From: Mesodorylaimus sp. YZB2_4
Lineage: Eukaryota; Nematoda; Enoplea; Dorylaimida; Dorylaimidae
Direction of reading: 5' to 3'
Assembly (NCBI GenBank): GCA_030248295.1
Contig: JASANH010000104.1
Location: 682,001-746,000, forward strand
Length of the DNA: 64,000 bases
Both the position numbers and the translations under genes were made by a program. Of this stretch, positions 22,185 to 34,703 are shown one piece after another. Below the pieces are notes generated by a model. That model was not told the DNA's origin and did not search any database. It saw only the letters and a list, made by a program, of their open reading frames with translations. Position 1 is the first letter of the stretch; each line of letters begins with the position of its first letter.

Positions 22185-24663
22185 ATGCGTGGACGGTCGT
22201 GCATTCGGCTCATTCTCTTACCAGTCACCCTGCTCCCATTTCTGGTCATGATAAGAGCCGACGAGCAGCGAGAGCTGTTGGACTATGCTCGCTCTGAGAT
22301 ACTGAATCCGGGAGAAGAACCGGCCTTCGATCCGTTGGATTGGCAAAGTGATATCAGAGTGAACGATGAGGTGATGGGCAGGCGGGAGAGGGGATGTGCT
22401 GATGTGCTGATGTGCCTTCTTGCAGGGAGTGCGGGACAAGCGGAATGCGTTGCGGGATAACAGAGCATTGTGGCGAGGCAAGACCATACCCTATGTCTTG
22501 AATGCTCACTTGAGTAAGTGGTCAGTGCAGTCGTCGATGCGAGGGGGTGCATCTGCTCAGCAACCTGGTGCGGCACGGGTCTAAGCCAGGTCTCCATTAC
22601 AGGCCCCCGGGCGCGACAAGCCGTCTTGGATGCCATAACGGACTACGATGCGTACACTTGCATTCGGTTTGTGCCCAGGGATCCGAAGAAGCATTCTGAT
22701 TACGTGGAGTTCATTCGGGATAAGGGGTACGCAGTGTAGTGTGGGGGGGGAGAGGCTAGGGTTGGTGGGGGCATACATGTGCATGCTGGGATAGTAGCCA
22801 CCCCTCATCGAAGTGTCAGCAGACACAGTAGATCCAGAAGCATCTCTGGGAGTGAGCCACATCTTAGGCCCCAGCTATCGTGCTAGTCAGCACACGTACC
22901 AGCCTCCACTTTAGGTGCTACTCATACGTGGGTCGCAATGGTGGTCGGCAAACCCTTTCATTAGGCGAGGGCTGCGAAGTGAAAGGCATCGCCATCCACG
23001 AGATGATGCACGTGGTCGGGTTCATGCGTAAGCCACTCCCGCACTGCCCGCCCCTCCCACATGTTCGCCCTTTGCAGACGAGCAAAGTCGAAGTGACAGG
23101 GACACTTTCGTGACCGTGCTCTACCAGAACATCCCTCGCAAGCTGTGGGACCAGTTCGACAAAATGAAGACTCGTCAGGAGAACAACTTGGGTGCCAAGT
23201 ACGACTACAACTCGGTCATGCACTACAGCAGGAAGGCATTCACGTCCAATGGAAGGGATACCATCATGCCAAAGATCGACGGGTGAGCGAGTCTGCTCGG
23301 CAGTGTCTGATCCTGGCAATACTGCTCTGACTTTCAGAGTAGCCATCGGTCAACGCAGGGGATTCAGCACAGTGGACGTGCACAAGATCAACCACTTGTA
23401 CGGGTGCACTGATGTAACCCCGGTCACTGGCGCCCCTGGCTCCGTCATCGAGCATCCTAAATCCGTTGGACACCACAGCACGCATGCACCTGTCACTGAC
23501 AAACATGGAAAACCTGCGCCATCGTCCGGTAGGAGTAATTCCCGTGTACAGTAGACCCGGTCCTCCCGTATCCTATTCTTCATCCACTTGCCAATGTAAC
23601 AGCCTTGGCGGTCGGGAGCTCGATACTTTGGCCCCCCGGCTGGAGAACGTGAACCACTCCGGCTGCTTTCAGCCCCAGGTGTAGCCGCGGTTAGTCAGTC
23701 TTGCTTCTTTTCGTCCCAGAGACTTCGAATTCTCTTTTCTCCCACCGCCTGGGTGCGCTGGTTACATAGGAACCTAAGGGCCTTCTGATGTAATCCCCTT
23801 ATGGACCAGTGGGCGACCAGGGCGACAGTGAGGGAACACACAGTGTGCTTGTATGCCATTCAAGGGACCCCATAAACGAGCAGCAACTCGAGCTCTCCCT
23901 CCGCAGTGTGGTAGGCAGACGACGAGCGAGCCAGAACCCCCTTGTCATACAGTGCCACGCCCAAAGCAACTATTGCATGTGGACCAGAGCCTTCTCCAAT
24001 GCACCTACCCTTTGCAGCCCCCACATCCGAAGAAGTAGACCCGACGGACCCGATCGACGAGGTGCACCCCACCGAGGCACCCTCGATCGGCAGTGCGTGC
24101 GAGGATCGTCGTAACCGTCTCTACTGCGACCTCAAGAAGAACACTGGCTGGTGTCGCAAGTCGCACACCATCGCCCACGAGCACTGCCCACTCACGTGCG
24201 GCACCTGCCTGACTGCCAAGACACCCCACCCCGCTGGTCCCCCTGACAACTCCGGTGCTGCCTCGATCGGCGAAGTGATCCCCATCGACAGCCACCTGAA
24301 CGGAACCGAGATACCAGAGAACGAGGACTGCCAAGGTCAGCCCCACCCCCTCCTCAGGGGCATACTGGTCAGCTGTAATGAATACCCTCCCTGTCCATTC
24401 TTTCAGAGATTCAGATTCAGAGAAAACAATTGCTGGCAATTGTTTGAATGTAGAATATCCGAAATTCAAATTTAAAACTGGCGGGAAACCCCAAATTATT
24501 CCCCAGCATTCAGGCCTTGTCCACTCCCTCACTGCCTAACTCCTCCACTCTCCTTTCAGGTGACACCTGCTGCGACAAATGGATCAACTGTTTCGAGTTC
24601 CACTGCGTCCTGTACAGCAAATTTTGTGCCAAAACGTGCAGCCTATGCAATGAGTCTCGCTAG
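22185..24663 (+). CDS. Secreted astacin metalloprotease with two ShK domains
   Basis: Zinc endopeptidase of the NAS type, 442 residues. Exons 22185-22370, 22426-22513, 22603-22726, 22915-23027, 23078-23282, 23338-23528, 24018-24335, 24560-24663. Residues 1-25 form a signal peptide (LILLPVTLLPFLVMI), followed by a short propeptide. The catalytic domain runs from WRGKTIPYVLN to INHLYGCTD with the zinc motif HEMMHVVGFMHE split by an intron, SRSDRD and the Met-turn SVMHYSRKAF. A Pro/His/Thr-rich linker leads to a six-cysteine ShK domain (ACEDRR...GWC...HCPLTCGTC) and a second ShK-like module with seven cysteines. ShK tails in this family act as protein-binding or channel-type modules, not necessarily as toxins. 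Polyadenylation signal AATAAA at 24686. The intron 23529-24017 carries a family B repeat, and the donor at 24336 is GTCAGC. Confidence 0.93.
23590..23780 (+). repeat. Family B dispersed repeat, copy 3 (divergent)
   Basis: Intronic copy in the astacin gene. It shares in order GTGAACCACTCCGGCTGCTT, a TCTTTTCGTCCCAGAGACTT segment and CTCCCACCGCCTGG with the copies at 39815-40025 and 46585-46800. It is the most diverged of the three. Confidence 0.45.
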
Positions 24664-24955
24664 TCATTAGATGATAGTATTATAGAATAAACCATACACA
24701 ATATCCCAACCAAGGTGCGAAATCACTCTCACAAATTACAGCAAAAACTGCACTCAATCAATCTGGTCAATCTGGTCTCATTAGACGCACAAAGAGGAAA
24801 ACAATTCGGCGTAAACTCTGAACAAAAACACGAACAGGTGCATGCGAAATAAATCAAATTGCAAATAAAACGTCACCTACTCCACATAAATATCTACAAA
24901 AAATAAAGACGGGATGAATATCAAATCCCGAATTCCATCTCATCCGCAACACTTC

Positions 24956-27168
24956 CTAGGTCGACTTGCTGGCTTCCTCACTTTCACTTTTGCCCGTCCC
25001 TTTGGTCGCGGCCGCGATTGCAGCAGCGCCAGCTAATATCTTCTCTTTCGTAGCCTGACCCTTGTCCGTTCCATCTGCCGACGCCTACAAAATCAACTCA
25101 TGCTCATGCCGTGTCTCCAGCATGACAATCTGCTCATCCCCTCACCTTGCTCGAATGATAGACCGAGATTCCGTGTCCTTTGCTAATGTGATCGATCAAC
25201 CGCCACGAGTGATCGAACGATTTCTCGCAAAGAAAACACAACAAGCTATCCGGTTCGCCTTCCACTCTTCCTATTACTGCCTTCGCAGTGGCCGCATTTT
25301 TTCCGTCACCATTGGCCGATACCACGCATTTGAGGCCATCTTTGCGATGCGCAGTGAAAGCCGTCACGTTGTCAAACAGCGATCGACATTGTCCGCAGAT
25401 AATAATGTCGGGAGACGCTTCTGTAGCGCCAGGAGCCAGGACGCACACGTTACCTGCAAAATTTGAAATGTGAATCGAGTACAAAAACTAAAACTCCTTT
25501 CTTTACTCGAATCAGCTCCATTAACTTCAGCTTTCGGTGTGACAAGCGCAGTGGTCGTCTTTGCTGCAGTTGGCGCTGCAGCTGGCGCCTTTGTTGTCGG
25601 TTCCGTTTTTTTCGGCAGCACAGAAATATTGACCGAAGCTGGTTTTGGTGTTATGATGGTTGCAGACTTGGTTGGCGTAGTTGTCTTGCTCGCCGTTCCA
25701 ACCGTATTGGTCGTGGTGATTTCAACGTTCGTTGACTTACCCGATGGAAACAGTGGTTTCGGTGTGGTTGTAGTTTTCCCATCCGATCGAGAGCGTTTGG
25801 CGGAGACACTGCAAAGCAAAAATAAATTTAGATGAGCAAAATTCAATAAAACGAACAAAAAATTTTCTAAGGAGAACTATATTTCAGGCTTCTCTTGAAG
25901 AAATCTGAAGAATTGTGGAAAACTGCTAAAAAAGCCTAAATATCATAAAACCCATTTTATCCTAGTTGGAAATACCATCTGTTGAAACAGACGGCTGTCA
26001 TCGCGAAAGCTGTCATCTTAAAAATTGGCAATAATCTGAAAATACTTACTCCTTCACGTACAAAGTCAGAAATATAAAAAGTAAAAAAGAAAAACCCACT
26101 CTGATACGCTTGTTTCCGCTTGTCGTTTAGCCGCCTTCGCTTCGCGTCCAACCTTCGGCTCTGAGGCCAAGTTTACGTCTAAGACAAAAAGGCAGAGGCA
26201 AAATGCCTCGTAAAAAAGCAAAGCATATGTTATGCAAAATACAAAAACTCGAAGGTGTGAACTTACGGACCCTGTGAAGGCAGCAGGGCCACTTGGGTAA
26301 GAGATCCCCGGTATAAATCCCTCACCCCAAATCCCTAGTTAATATGTTTCCATTGGTATGAATTTATAAACTTTCTGATTTGAAAAAACCAAACTGAAAA
26401 ATTAACCAGCGGTAAAGTTTTGAAAAAGCTCGCAAAAGTTCTAGAAGTAGTGATTGCGAACTTTATAAAAGGGAAAAAAGCTGTCGCGAATAAAGTTGCG
26501 ACACTAAGAAAACCTATAGTGAATAAAACAATTTCGCCCCGAAAGGAAGCTGCACGCACATCTGCCATAAAAACGCCCTTACCTAATCGCTGGCCACCCA
26601 AGATCATGCCATCCGTGAAAGAAATCGCGTTTCTCGCTTCATATTCCAGCGCATATTGAACAAAGCCATATCCTCGGTGCATCGAAACGGCTAGCACTTC
26701 CCCGAACCGACGGAACAGTTGCTCGAATTCGTCCCTCGATACTGCATTTGTGTTCAGATTTCCCACAAAAACGCGCGCTTTGACAGCTAACGGATGTCTC
26801 GAATTAGTATTCACGCCCGTTGTAGACATTCCCGCCGATCCAGCCGCAACGCCAGGGCCACCGCCACCGCCGATGGACGATGCGGGTGATGAGTGCAAGT
26901 GGCTCGGTGGCGGTAAGACGGAAGGCGGAGGCAAGCTCGGTTGCGCAGGAAGTGGAAGCGGAGCTGGAGCATTTGGGGGCGGTGGCATCAATGGCGGAAC
27001 CGCAGTCAGCGACATCAAGGAAGGCGGCGGTGGACCAGTAGCAAACGGCGCTGGCACGGCGGTCGGAGGAGCCACTGCCGAATTCGGGTAACCACCAAAC
27101 AGACCGAACTCTCCACCGCCTCCATAATCCGATCGCCCGTAGCTCGACGGCTCGTATCGATTCATCAT
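24956..27168 (-). CDS. hnRNP C/RALY-type RRM protein with two BCL11-like zinc fingers
   Basis: Five exons, 26583-27168, 26100-26178, 25507-25808, 25146-25453 and 24956-25084, give 467 residues with all junction codons in phase. Residues 1-128 are Gly/Pro-rich. One RRM follows (ARVFVGNLNT near 130, RNP1 RGYGFVQY, GGQRLDVNLASEPKVGR), a close match to the hnRNP C/RALY signature FVGNLNT...DxNxAxEPKV. Then comes a basic stretch (KRSRSDGK) and a Thr/Pro/Lys-rich linker. Two zinc fingers follow: CGQCRSLF...HRKDGLKC (C2HC) and CFLCEKSF...HISKGHGISVY, which resemble the N-terminal fingers of BCL11 (CGQC..., ...W.LL.H...HG..IY). The tail is Ala/Lys-rich. It probably binds RNA in the nucleus. The ATG at 27168 (or 27165) is the first in frame near the Gly-rich start, but the frame is open further upstream. 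Confidence 0.8.
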
Positions 27169-27511
27169 CTTGCTCTTCAAACTTTCGAAACGCGAAAGTA
27201 TGTACGGGAAGTAAAAATTGGTCACTGAGAAGAAACACAAAATTCTATGAATTAAAAATTACGGATTCTAGTTTACCGAACTCAGAGGCCTAAGCATATC
27301 TGTAATAGCTAGGAGGATATTTCATAGAAGCAAAACAGCCAGCCTCAAATTGCGCTGGACGGACATAAAAAGGCCTTATTGATTCTATCTACAATCGGGT
27401 TCATAGACCCAAATATACCAACTTCAAGCACAAAAAACGCATGAAAATGTAAGTTCTGTACCTACGCTGCATCAAAAGTAAAAGCATTCCTACTTCGCTT
27501 ACTACTATATT

Positions 27512-27562
27512 ACATTGTAATATGCCTAATATACATTGTAATATTACATTTTAATATGCCTA
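27512..27562. repeat. Short AT-rich direct repeat
   Basis: ACATTGTAATATGCCTAATA and ACATTTTAATATGCCTATGG occur about 35 bp apart in the 5' flank between the RRM gene and REEP5. Two imperfect copies only. Confidence 0.4.
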
Positions 27563-27859
27563 TGGTACTAACTTACAGGCTAATAAGAGCTGCTAGTACC
27601 TACCCCACAAAGGTCGCAAAAATTTACAGCAGGCCTACCTAACTAGGTCTCCAATAAAGAAAACTTCAAAACTATGTAGCCTTGTGCCCTTCAAACTTAC
27701 ACGACGTCTGGTGAAAAAATTGTTTACAAGTTTTCGAAATATATTCACGAATTTTGCTTCGACAAGGAAATTATATCAGATAAAATTTTTCGATCGGGTT
27801 TCTTGCTTTGGTTATTGGCTTTTTTCGTCGATCGATCAAGCGCAAACCGGTTTGGTGTG

Positions 27860-28041
27860 AGGTAAGTGGCTTGTTTATGTGCATACCTGCAAATCAAATT
27901 TTAATGTGCGGCTACATCGTGTTCGGGGGTTGGTTCGATTTTGCCTTGCTGGCTTTTGTTGGGTCGGTTTGTCGTTGCATAATCGGTCGGACATCCTTCT
28001 CGTCGTTTACCGCTTATCTTTTTCGTTCTACCACCTTTCAG
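27860..28041 (+). promoter_or_regulatory. Probable 5' UTR intron of REEP5
   Basis: A donor GTAAGTGG at about 27860 and an acceptor CACCTTTCAG ending at 28041 bracket a non-coding stretch that ends 5 nt before the REEP5 start codon. This looks like an ordinary cis intron, but a spliced-leader acceptor at 28041 is also possible. Confidence 0.45.
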
Positions 28042-28046
28042 GCACA

Positions 28047-29356
<1,310 letters not shown>

Positions 29357-29905
29357 TCAGGCAATCTGCTTTTTGTTCCATTTCACTGCGACCGCTTTTG
29401 ATCAAACGTTGAAGGTTAGGATTGCATCATTCAAGAAATAAACGTCAAGTATTGAATTCCATTTTTCTTGTATGCTTATCTAGGTAATATGTTTTGGATA
29501 TAGGCGGGTTTATTTTTCCTTCCTCGCTTTAACCGTTTTGAACTTGAAACCGGTTATTCCAAATGTCATTCTTTTTTTCGCTCTGATCTATCGATTTGTG
29601 AGCATAACCGTTTACATAATGAATTCTAATTGATTATTCTGATCGTGCAATCTTTATTTTCAAATCACGTGTCTTCCCGTAAAGCATGTCCGAGATGATA
29701 AAAAGGCAAAAAATGCCAAGAAAGTGCATGACACATTAGGTTCACTGAATGACCATAGACAAGTAGTAGACCGTTGTAGACCTGTCGAAGGCTATGCTCA
29801 CCATCACATGACAATCTCAGACTGAGACTTGGCCGACTCACAAACACGGAAGTACTGTACATGCAAAGAGTAGAATACTATGCTAACCCGTCTTGCCACT
29901 CACGA

Positions 29906-31198
29906 TCAGTCGTCACCGGGATGCTCGGGACAACTGTTCTTCACTTTAAACCAGGAATCTATACAGCTGAAGCGAGAACAATGCAGTGACGGGGGGCAAG
30001 TCCCGACAAGCACCTACCTTTTGTGATAAACGCACAGACACGGCAAGCGTGCGATCGTGTCGCCTTGCAGCATTTCTTCGAAACAGATAACGCATTCGCC
30101 TTTGTCCTCGGTCAACACGTCGTCTAGAACGGAAGGAAGTAGATGCACTTCAGTGGACTCGGGAGAACAAAGGAGCAGAGTCAAACTGATCCCTGAATGA
30201 AAGTTGATTAGCAGGGCAGGGGACTTCATGCACTGGAACTGATGTTTGCCGAGGTAGGAAGCCCAAGATGATTTTAAACTTGCCAGTCGACCTGAAGTTG
30301 TACCTTGCACAGTGTGAAGTACTGCGCATGCAGACACTCAACATTCGTCATGGCAGCTGACATCCAATGAGCCCCGACGCAATAGGTAACATAATTCGCG
30401 CCAGCATCTGTTTGTTACTCAGCAACCAGACGGACATAGGGAGGTGGGGCAGGTGGAGTCAGCAGACGCCCCTTTGATCACAAGAACAAAGCACCCCCAT
30501 CCTCTGACATCAGTGGTCAGACCGGGCGCCCTGAGCCACCACTCACCATTATAGGCGATCCTCGGCCGAGTCAGGCACACGACCAAATGCAACTCCACAT
30601 TGTCCGACGGGATGACTTTGTTGCACACGGGGCATTTTATGTCCGCAAAAACTGAAATGAGAACACATTAGGCCAAGGTGAGAGCACACCACACGCACCC
30701 ACCGTAATGTCTAGCCGCCGGCATCCAAACTGGCGCATTGGATGCCGAAGTGGAAGCGTGACCGCCGGCAGTCACAGAGTGTAACCTCAAGTACCGTTCC
30801 AAGCCCGCTGTGACCACACCACTCTCGTTGTCGCCACTCGAATCAGACGACTGGTCTCGGCCCATGCCAGTGTAGGCGACCCGGAACTGCTGAGGTAACT
30901 GACCCGCACGAGCAGTGTCCGGTGGTGGCATGGGCACGGACCGACTGCGCGTTTGTCGAGGACGAGGGCCCTGCTGATGAGAAGACGAGCTGCTGGCCAC
31001 TGAAGGTTGCAATATCAGACTTGATCGATTCCGATTCGCCTCACTCGATGTGGACGGCACCCCCAGTGAGTGCCCGTTGGTGAAATGGGGCGAGCTGCTC
31101 GACGCCCCGTTGCTATTGCCCGACGATGCCCCACTGCCCAGGTCCGCGTGGGTCGCGCGTTGACGAGGTGGTTGAGCAACCGATTGCCTGGCGCCCAT
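29906..31198 (-). CDS. E3 ubiquitin ligase ZNRF1/2
   Basis: Membrane-attached RING-H2 ligase, 255 residues. Exons 30703-31198, 30547-30651, 30018-30123 and 29906-29966. The start MGARQS is an N-myristoylation site, as in ZNRF1/2 (MGGKQS). Residues 8-165 are Ser/Arg/Gln-rich and disordered. A zinc finger follows (IKCPVCNKVIPSDNVELHLV), then SKPRI-type TRPRIAYN, then the RING (GECVICFEEMLQGDTIARLP, CLCVYHKSCIDSWF, NSCPEHP). Length is close to human ZNRF1 (227) and ZNRF2 (242). The chosen ATG gives the conserved myristoyl glycine; an upstream GTG is ignored. Confidence 0.92.
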
Positions 31199-31754
31199 GC
31201 CGATCACCTATCCGATTGACAATGATGCCACGAAACCTCGTCGACCAACTAAAACACAACACATGATGAATGTGCACAACAGCCAACACCCGCACAACAC
31301 GCCTCAACCCTTCGCCAGACAAAGGTCGGCTGCCAACTACACACCACCGCCCCTTATCAGTCCCCCAGTTAGCTTCAGTTTACGTCTCATTCCTAAAATG
31401 AAATCACTTTTCCCCTTTATCACAGAACAGACCGGGGGGTTGAAGTTCCTTGGCAACATACACTCATGCACACTTGGCGGTAAAATAGATGTTCAGATTC
31501 AACTGTTTCCAGTCAACTCGCGCTCATACGAAAAGAAAACAGTTTATTCGAGCTGCCAACGCGCTGCTATCCGTTTCTTGCTGCCTGATCCCCAATGCTC
31601 ACAACAAGTCACTTCATAATTGCATAAGCTCCTGACTGCCTACACTGTACAATACCCAATCTAACACTATGTAATAGCACGCACATAATAGGACGCAGCG
31701 GGACCCCTAGGCAATGAAAAAGACAGTCCAGATCAGCAAAGGGGAGCAGAGGAC
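31199..31754. other. Region between SLC25A46 and ZNRF genes
   Basis: Both flanking genes run to the left. The stretch should hold the SLC25A46 3' UTR and the ZNRF promoter. A plus-strand ORF at 31197-31619 has no recognisable content and is not called. Confidence 0.5.
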
Positions 31755-34185
31755 TCAGTGGATCATTCCTCGATCATCCTCGTCTTCGCCAGCTGGTCGA
31801 TGCACTTGACGAATGCCTGCTGCATCTGGTGCTGGCTTCGGACGCATAGTTTCCTCCAACTGTTCGAACACGACGCGTAGCAGACGAAGCACCAACATGT
31901 GCAATGCGTACTGAAGCACCAACGCCCCGAACGCTTTGTACAGCCCGCCGAAACCTTCTTCGCGGACAATGCTTCGGAAACAATCGACAAAACCCTCGTA
32001 TCGCGTCGTGATCGATATCACGCCCGTTCCCGAGTCCAGGTTGTCCACCAGTGTTCTCGTACCTGCAAAAGATAAGCGCAACGTCAGCCACGCAATAATC
32101 ACCAGCCCCATCCTTACCTTGGAGATAGAGCCGATGCACCACCGTCTCCAAAGGATACAGGATAGCATCTGCCAACAAATTCGAAGCGAAAGCAGCAAAC
32201 AAATCCGGAAAGAAGTCGTCAAACAACGTCCGTTGCTGGGCTGGCTTATTCAACTAAAATGGAAACCGTAATTCGATGCCTCATAATCCTCACAAATTCC
32301 CACTAACCACATTCTTCTTCACCAAAGAATGCACACCATAGCGTGTCATACTCGAGATGACATAGTGACTTAGTCGATGCGCCACGGATGGTCCGAGCAA
32401 CACCCAAATGGGCAATCGACGACTGCTTCGATGTCCCGACAAGTCCTCCGCCAAACGAGCCAGCCCTTCGCGAATGCAGTCGAACACACGACGTGGTTCG
32501 CTGGCCCCGATGCTCTAAAGTGACTCGCAAGCTGATATGCAATCACAGTGAACAAAGGCAAAACTCACCTCAACAGTTTCGATGAAACTGGCAACCGCAA
32601 AAGGTGTCGTCAAGACGAAAGTAATCCTAAAACAGAGTATCAGTGACAGAAAATCAAGAAGCGCTAAAAAACATAACCTTACGTTTTCAATGCCAAATGT
32701 TTAAATATTCGATTAGCCGAAGAATATCTCGTTACTTCCCTGAAAATGTCCAAGATTCTCCAATTCGTTTCTAGATAATTGCTGAATTCTGATTTCAACC
32801 GATTTCAACCTGTGAGCCTGCCAACCAGTGGGTTTTTGGGGTGTGAAAAACCCCACTGGTCACTCCCTCCATTAATGCGGCCCCAGTACCCAACTATTCC
32901 TGTCCTTCCGCCATGGACAAGATCACAGCCTCCATACTTGGGCAGTCCAAACAAATCTCCGAAAACGTTATCGCTCAAAAAACACAGGCCACGAAGGACT
33001 ATTGTACCAGAAACGCCTTTCCAAAGGCAAAATATGCCCTGAAATAAAAACACTTTGTAACACTTGGTCAAGTATGACGAGGTGGACTCACCTGATTCAC
33101 TTCCAAGTTGTAAATCACAGGAGCAAATGTGAACGGGGTCAAATGATAATGACCCGCACGATTGTTCACCTGCAATATGGCCAATTGGCATAAAGCTCGC
33201 AAACAAAATTGTTTAAAGCATTTCCTAGCAGCTTATTAATGAAATTGCATAAATCCACTGTAGCTAGGAAAATACTGGCAGCTTTTAACTTCTAACTTTG
33301 TTGATCCTTCGATTTCCAACACAATCAAAATTATAGGACTAAAGCTAGGCCAAAAAAGGGCAACGGGAATGAAGCAGAGAGACTTGGCTTGTTTAACAAT
33401 TTGTAAGATTTCAAGGAATTTCAAGTTTAAGTTTAAGTTAACAAAACTTGGAAAATTGTTCCAGGATTTTTAAATTCTCGATTTGTTTTTAACAGGATAC
33501 TCGATTTCCAACACCATCAAAATGACAGCACTAAGGCTGGACCAAAAAAGGCCGACGGGAATGAAGCAGGGAGAGCTTTCGAGTCAGTAAGGCCAGTCAA
33601 ATGGTCAACTGGTTTAGTGACCGTCTGAGCTGATTTAGTAACCGTCTGGTTTACTGTCTGAGGCTGCCTCTGACGGTGAGGTTTGAGGTTTAGGCTAAAC
33701 TGCGAGCCGGTCCAGTCCGGATGAACGATATCCAATCCAAACTGTACAACACTGACAATTGTACGTACCTGGCATTGTCGCCTCAGGACAACACACGGAT
33801 GCGACAGTAAATTTTCCGCCAATAAACTAAAATAATTCGATGTTTATATCATCACTTCGTTTTTGACAACTGAATAATGTCACTTACTTTCCAATACCTA
33901 ATCCGAGTCCAGCCAACTGTTCAAAATAGCCTGATCAGAAGACAAGGTCTCATTCCGTTCCGACACAGCAATACAAAACTTACTGGGTGGTCTAGCCGGA
34001 GCTAGATGTCTCGGCTGGTATCTTTCGAAAGACGACGGCCCGCCTTGTGAATACGATGGTGGACCTCCACGATGCGATGGCGAACTAAAATACGGTTGCT
34101 GCCGTACCGGTCCGAATGCCTGGTATTCATTTCCACGGGCACCCACATGCGAAGGGTCCGAGTCGACTGGGAAGTAACTTGACAT
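31755..34185 (-). CDS. SLC25A46: Mitochondrial outer membrane protein SLC25A46
   Basis: Modified carrier of the outer membrane that acts in mitochondrial dynamics and lipid exchange, 415 residues against 418 in human. Exons: 33984-34185, 33888-33930, 33769-33826, 33092-33169, 32938-33038, 32683-32739, 32569-32626, 32308-32514, 32118-32253, 31755-32062. A disordered Ser/Tyr/Pro-rich N terminus comes first, then FEQLAGLGLGIG, LLAENLLSHPCVVLRRQCQV, HYHLTPFTFAP, LWKGVSGTIVLRG, LPKEVTRY, FAVASFIETVE, VISSMTRYG, ADAILYPLETVVHRLYLQGT and YEGFVDCFRSIVREEG. These follow the human protein in order. The exon of 43 nt (33888-33930) was placed by homology. The ATG lies 21 nt after a TTTCAG acceptor. Confidence 0.92.
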
Positions 34186-34703
34186 GGCACTCCGACAATA
34201 CTTTACCTGAAATGGAAGAATTATGATATATTTAGACTTACATATCCCAAGCATATATTCACCTAGAGGTAAAGAACAAATGCGATGTGGTTATGCCTGA
34301 TTTGGCATGTGATGCCTATACTTGATTAATCGATCAAGTGCCGATAAACTTTTTAAGGCAGAGTAAAACACAGAAAAAATTCTTCCAAGCAGTTTTATCT
34401 AGACAGTTGGTTACGCCGTCCAAAATTCAATAGCAACTCCCAGCACCTTTTTTAGTTCACGCGTGATGTCGACCATGGACATATCTACTACAACAATGAT
34501 GTCGACCACTCCAGCCTAGACGGGACTGAATGATATTTTTACCACCACACGAAATACACGTATTTATCCCCCGTTGAGAATGCACGTATTCATCACCTGC
34601 TTAAACCCAGTGAGATTTTTCTTCCCTATCGAAAACTCAACTCGAAAGTCGAAACCACTGCTCGAGAAGAAAACGGAAACAAAATTTATAGCGATCGCTC
34701 GGC
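34186..34703. promoter_or_regulatory. Divergent promoter region, SLC25A46 and MPP10
   Basis: About 520 bp between two start codons facing away from each other. AT-rich, with no coding exon. It must hold both promoters, probably shared elements. Confidence 0.5.

Noticed and set aside
24956..25484. A separate small BCL11-like zinc-finger gene
   Set aside because: No start codon of its own. Its exons continue in phase from the RRM exon, and the joining exon carries the hnRNP C signature DVNLASEPKVGR.
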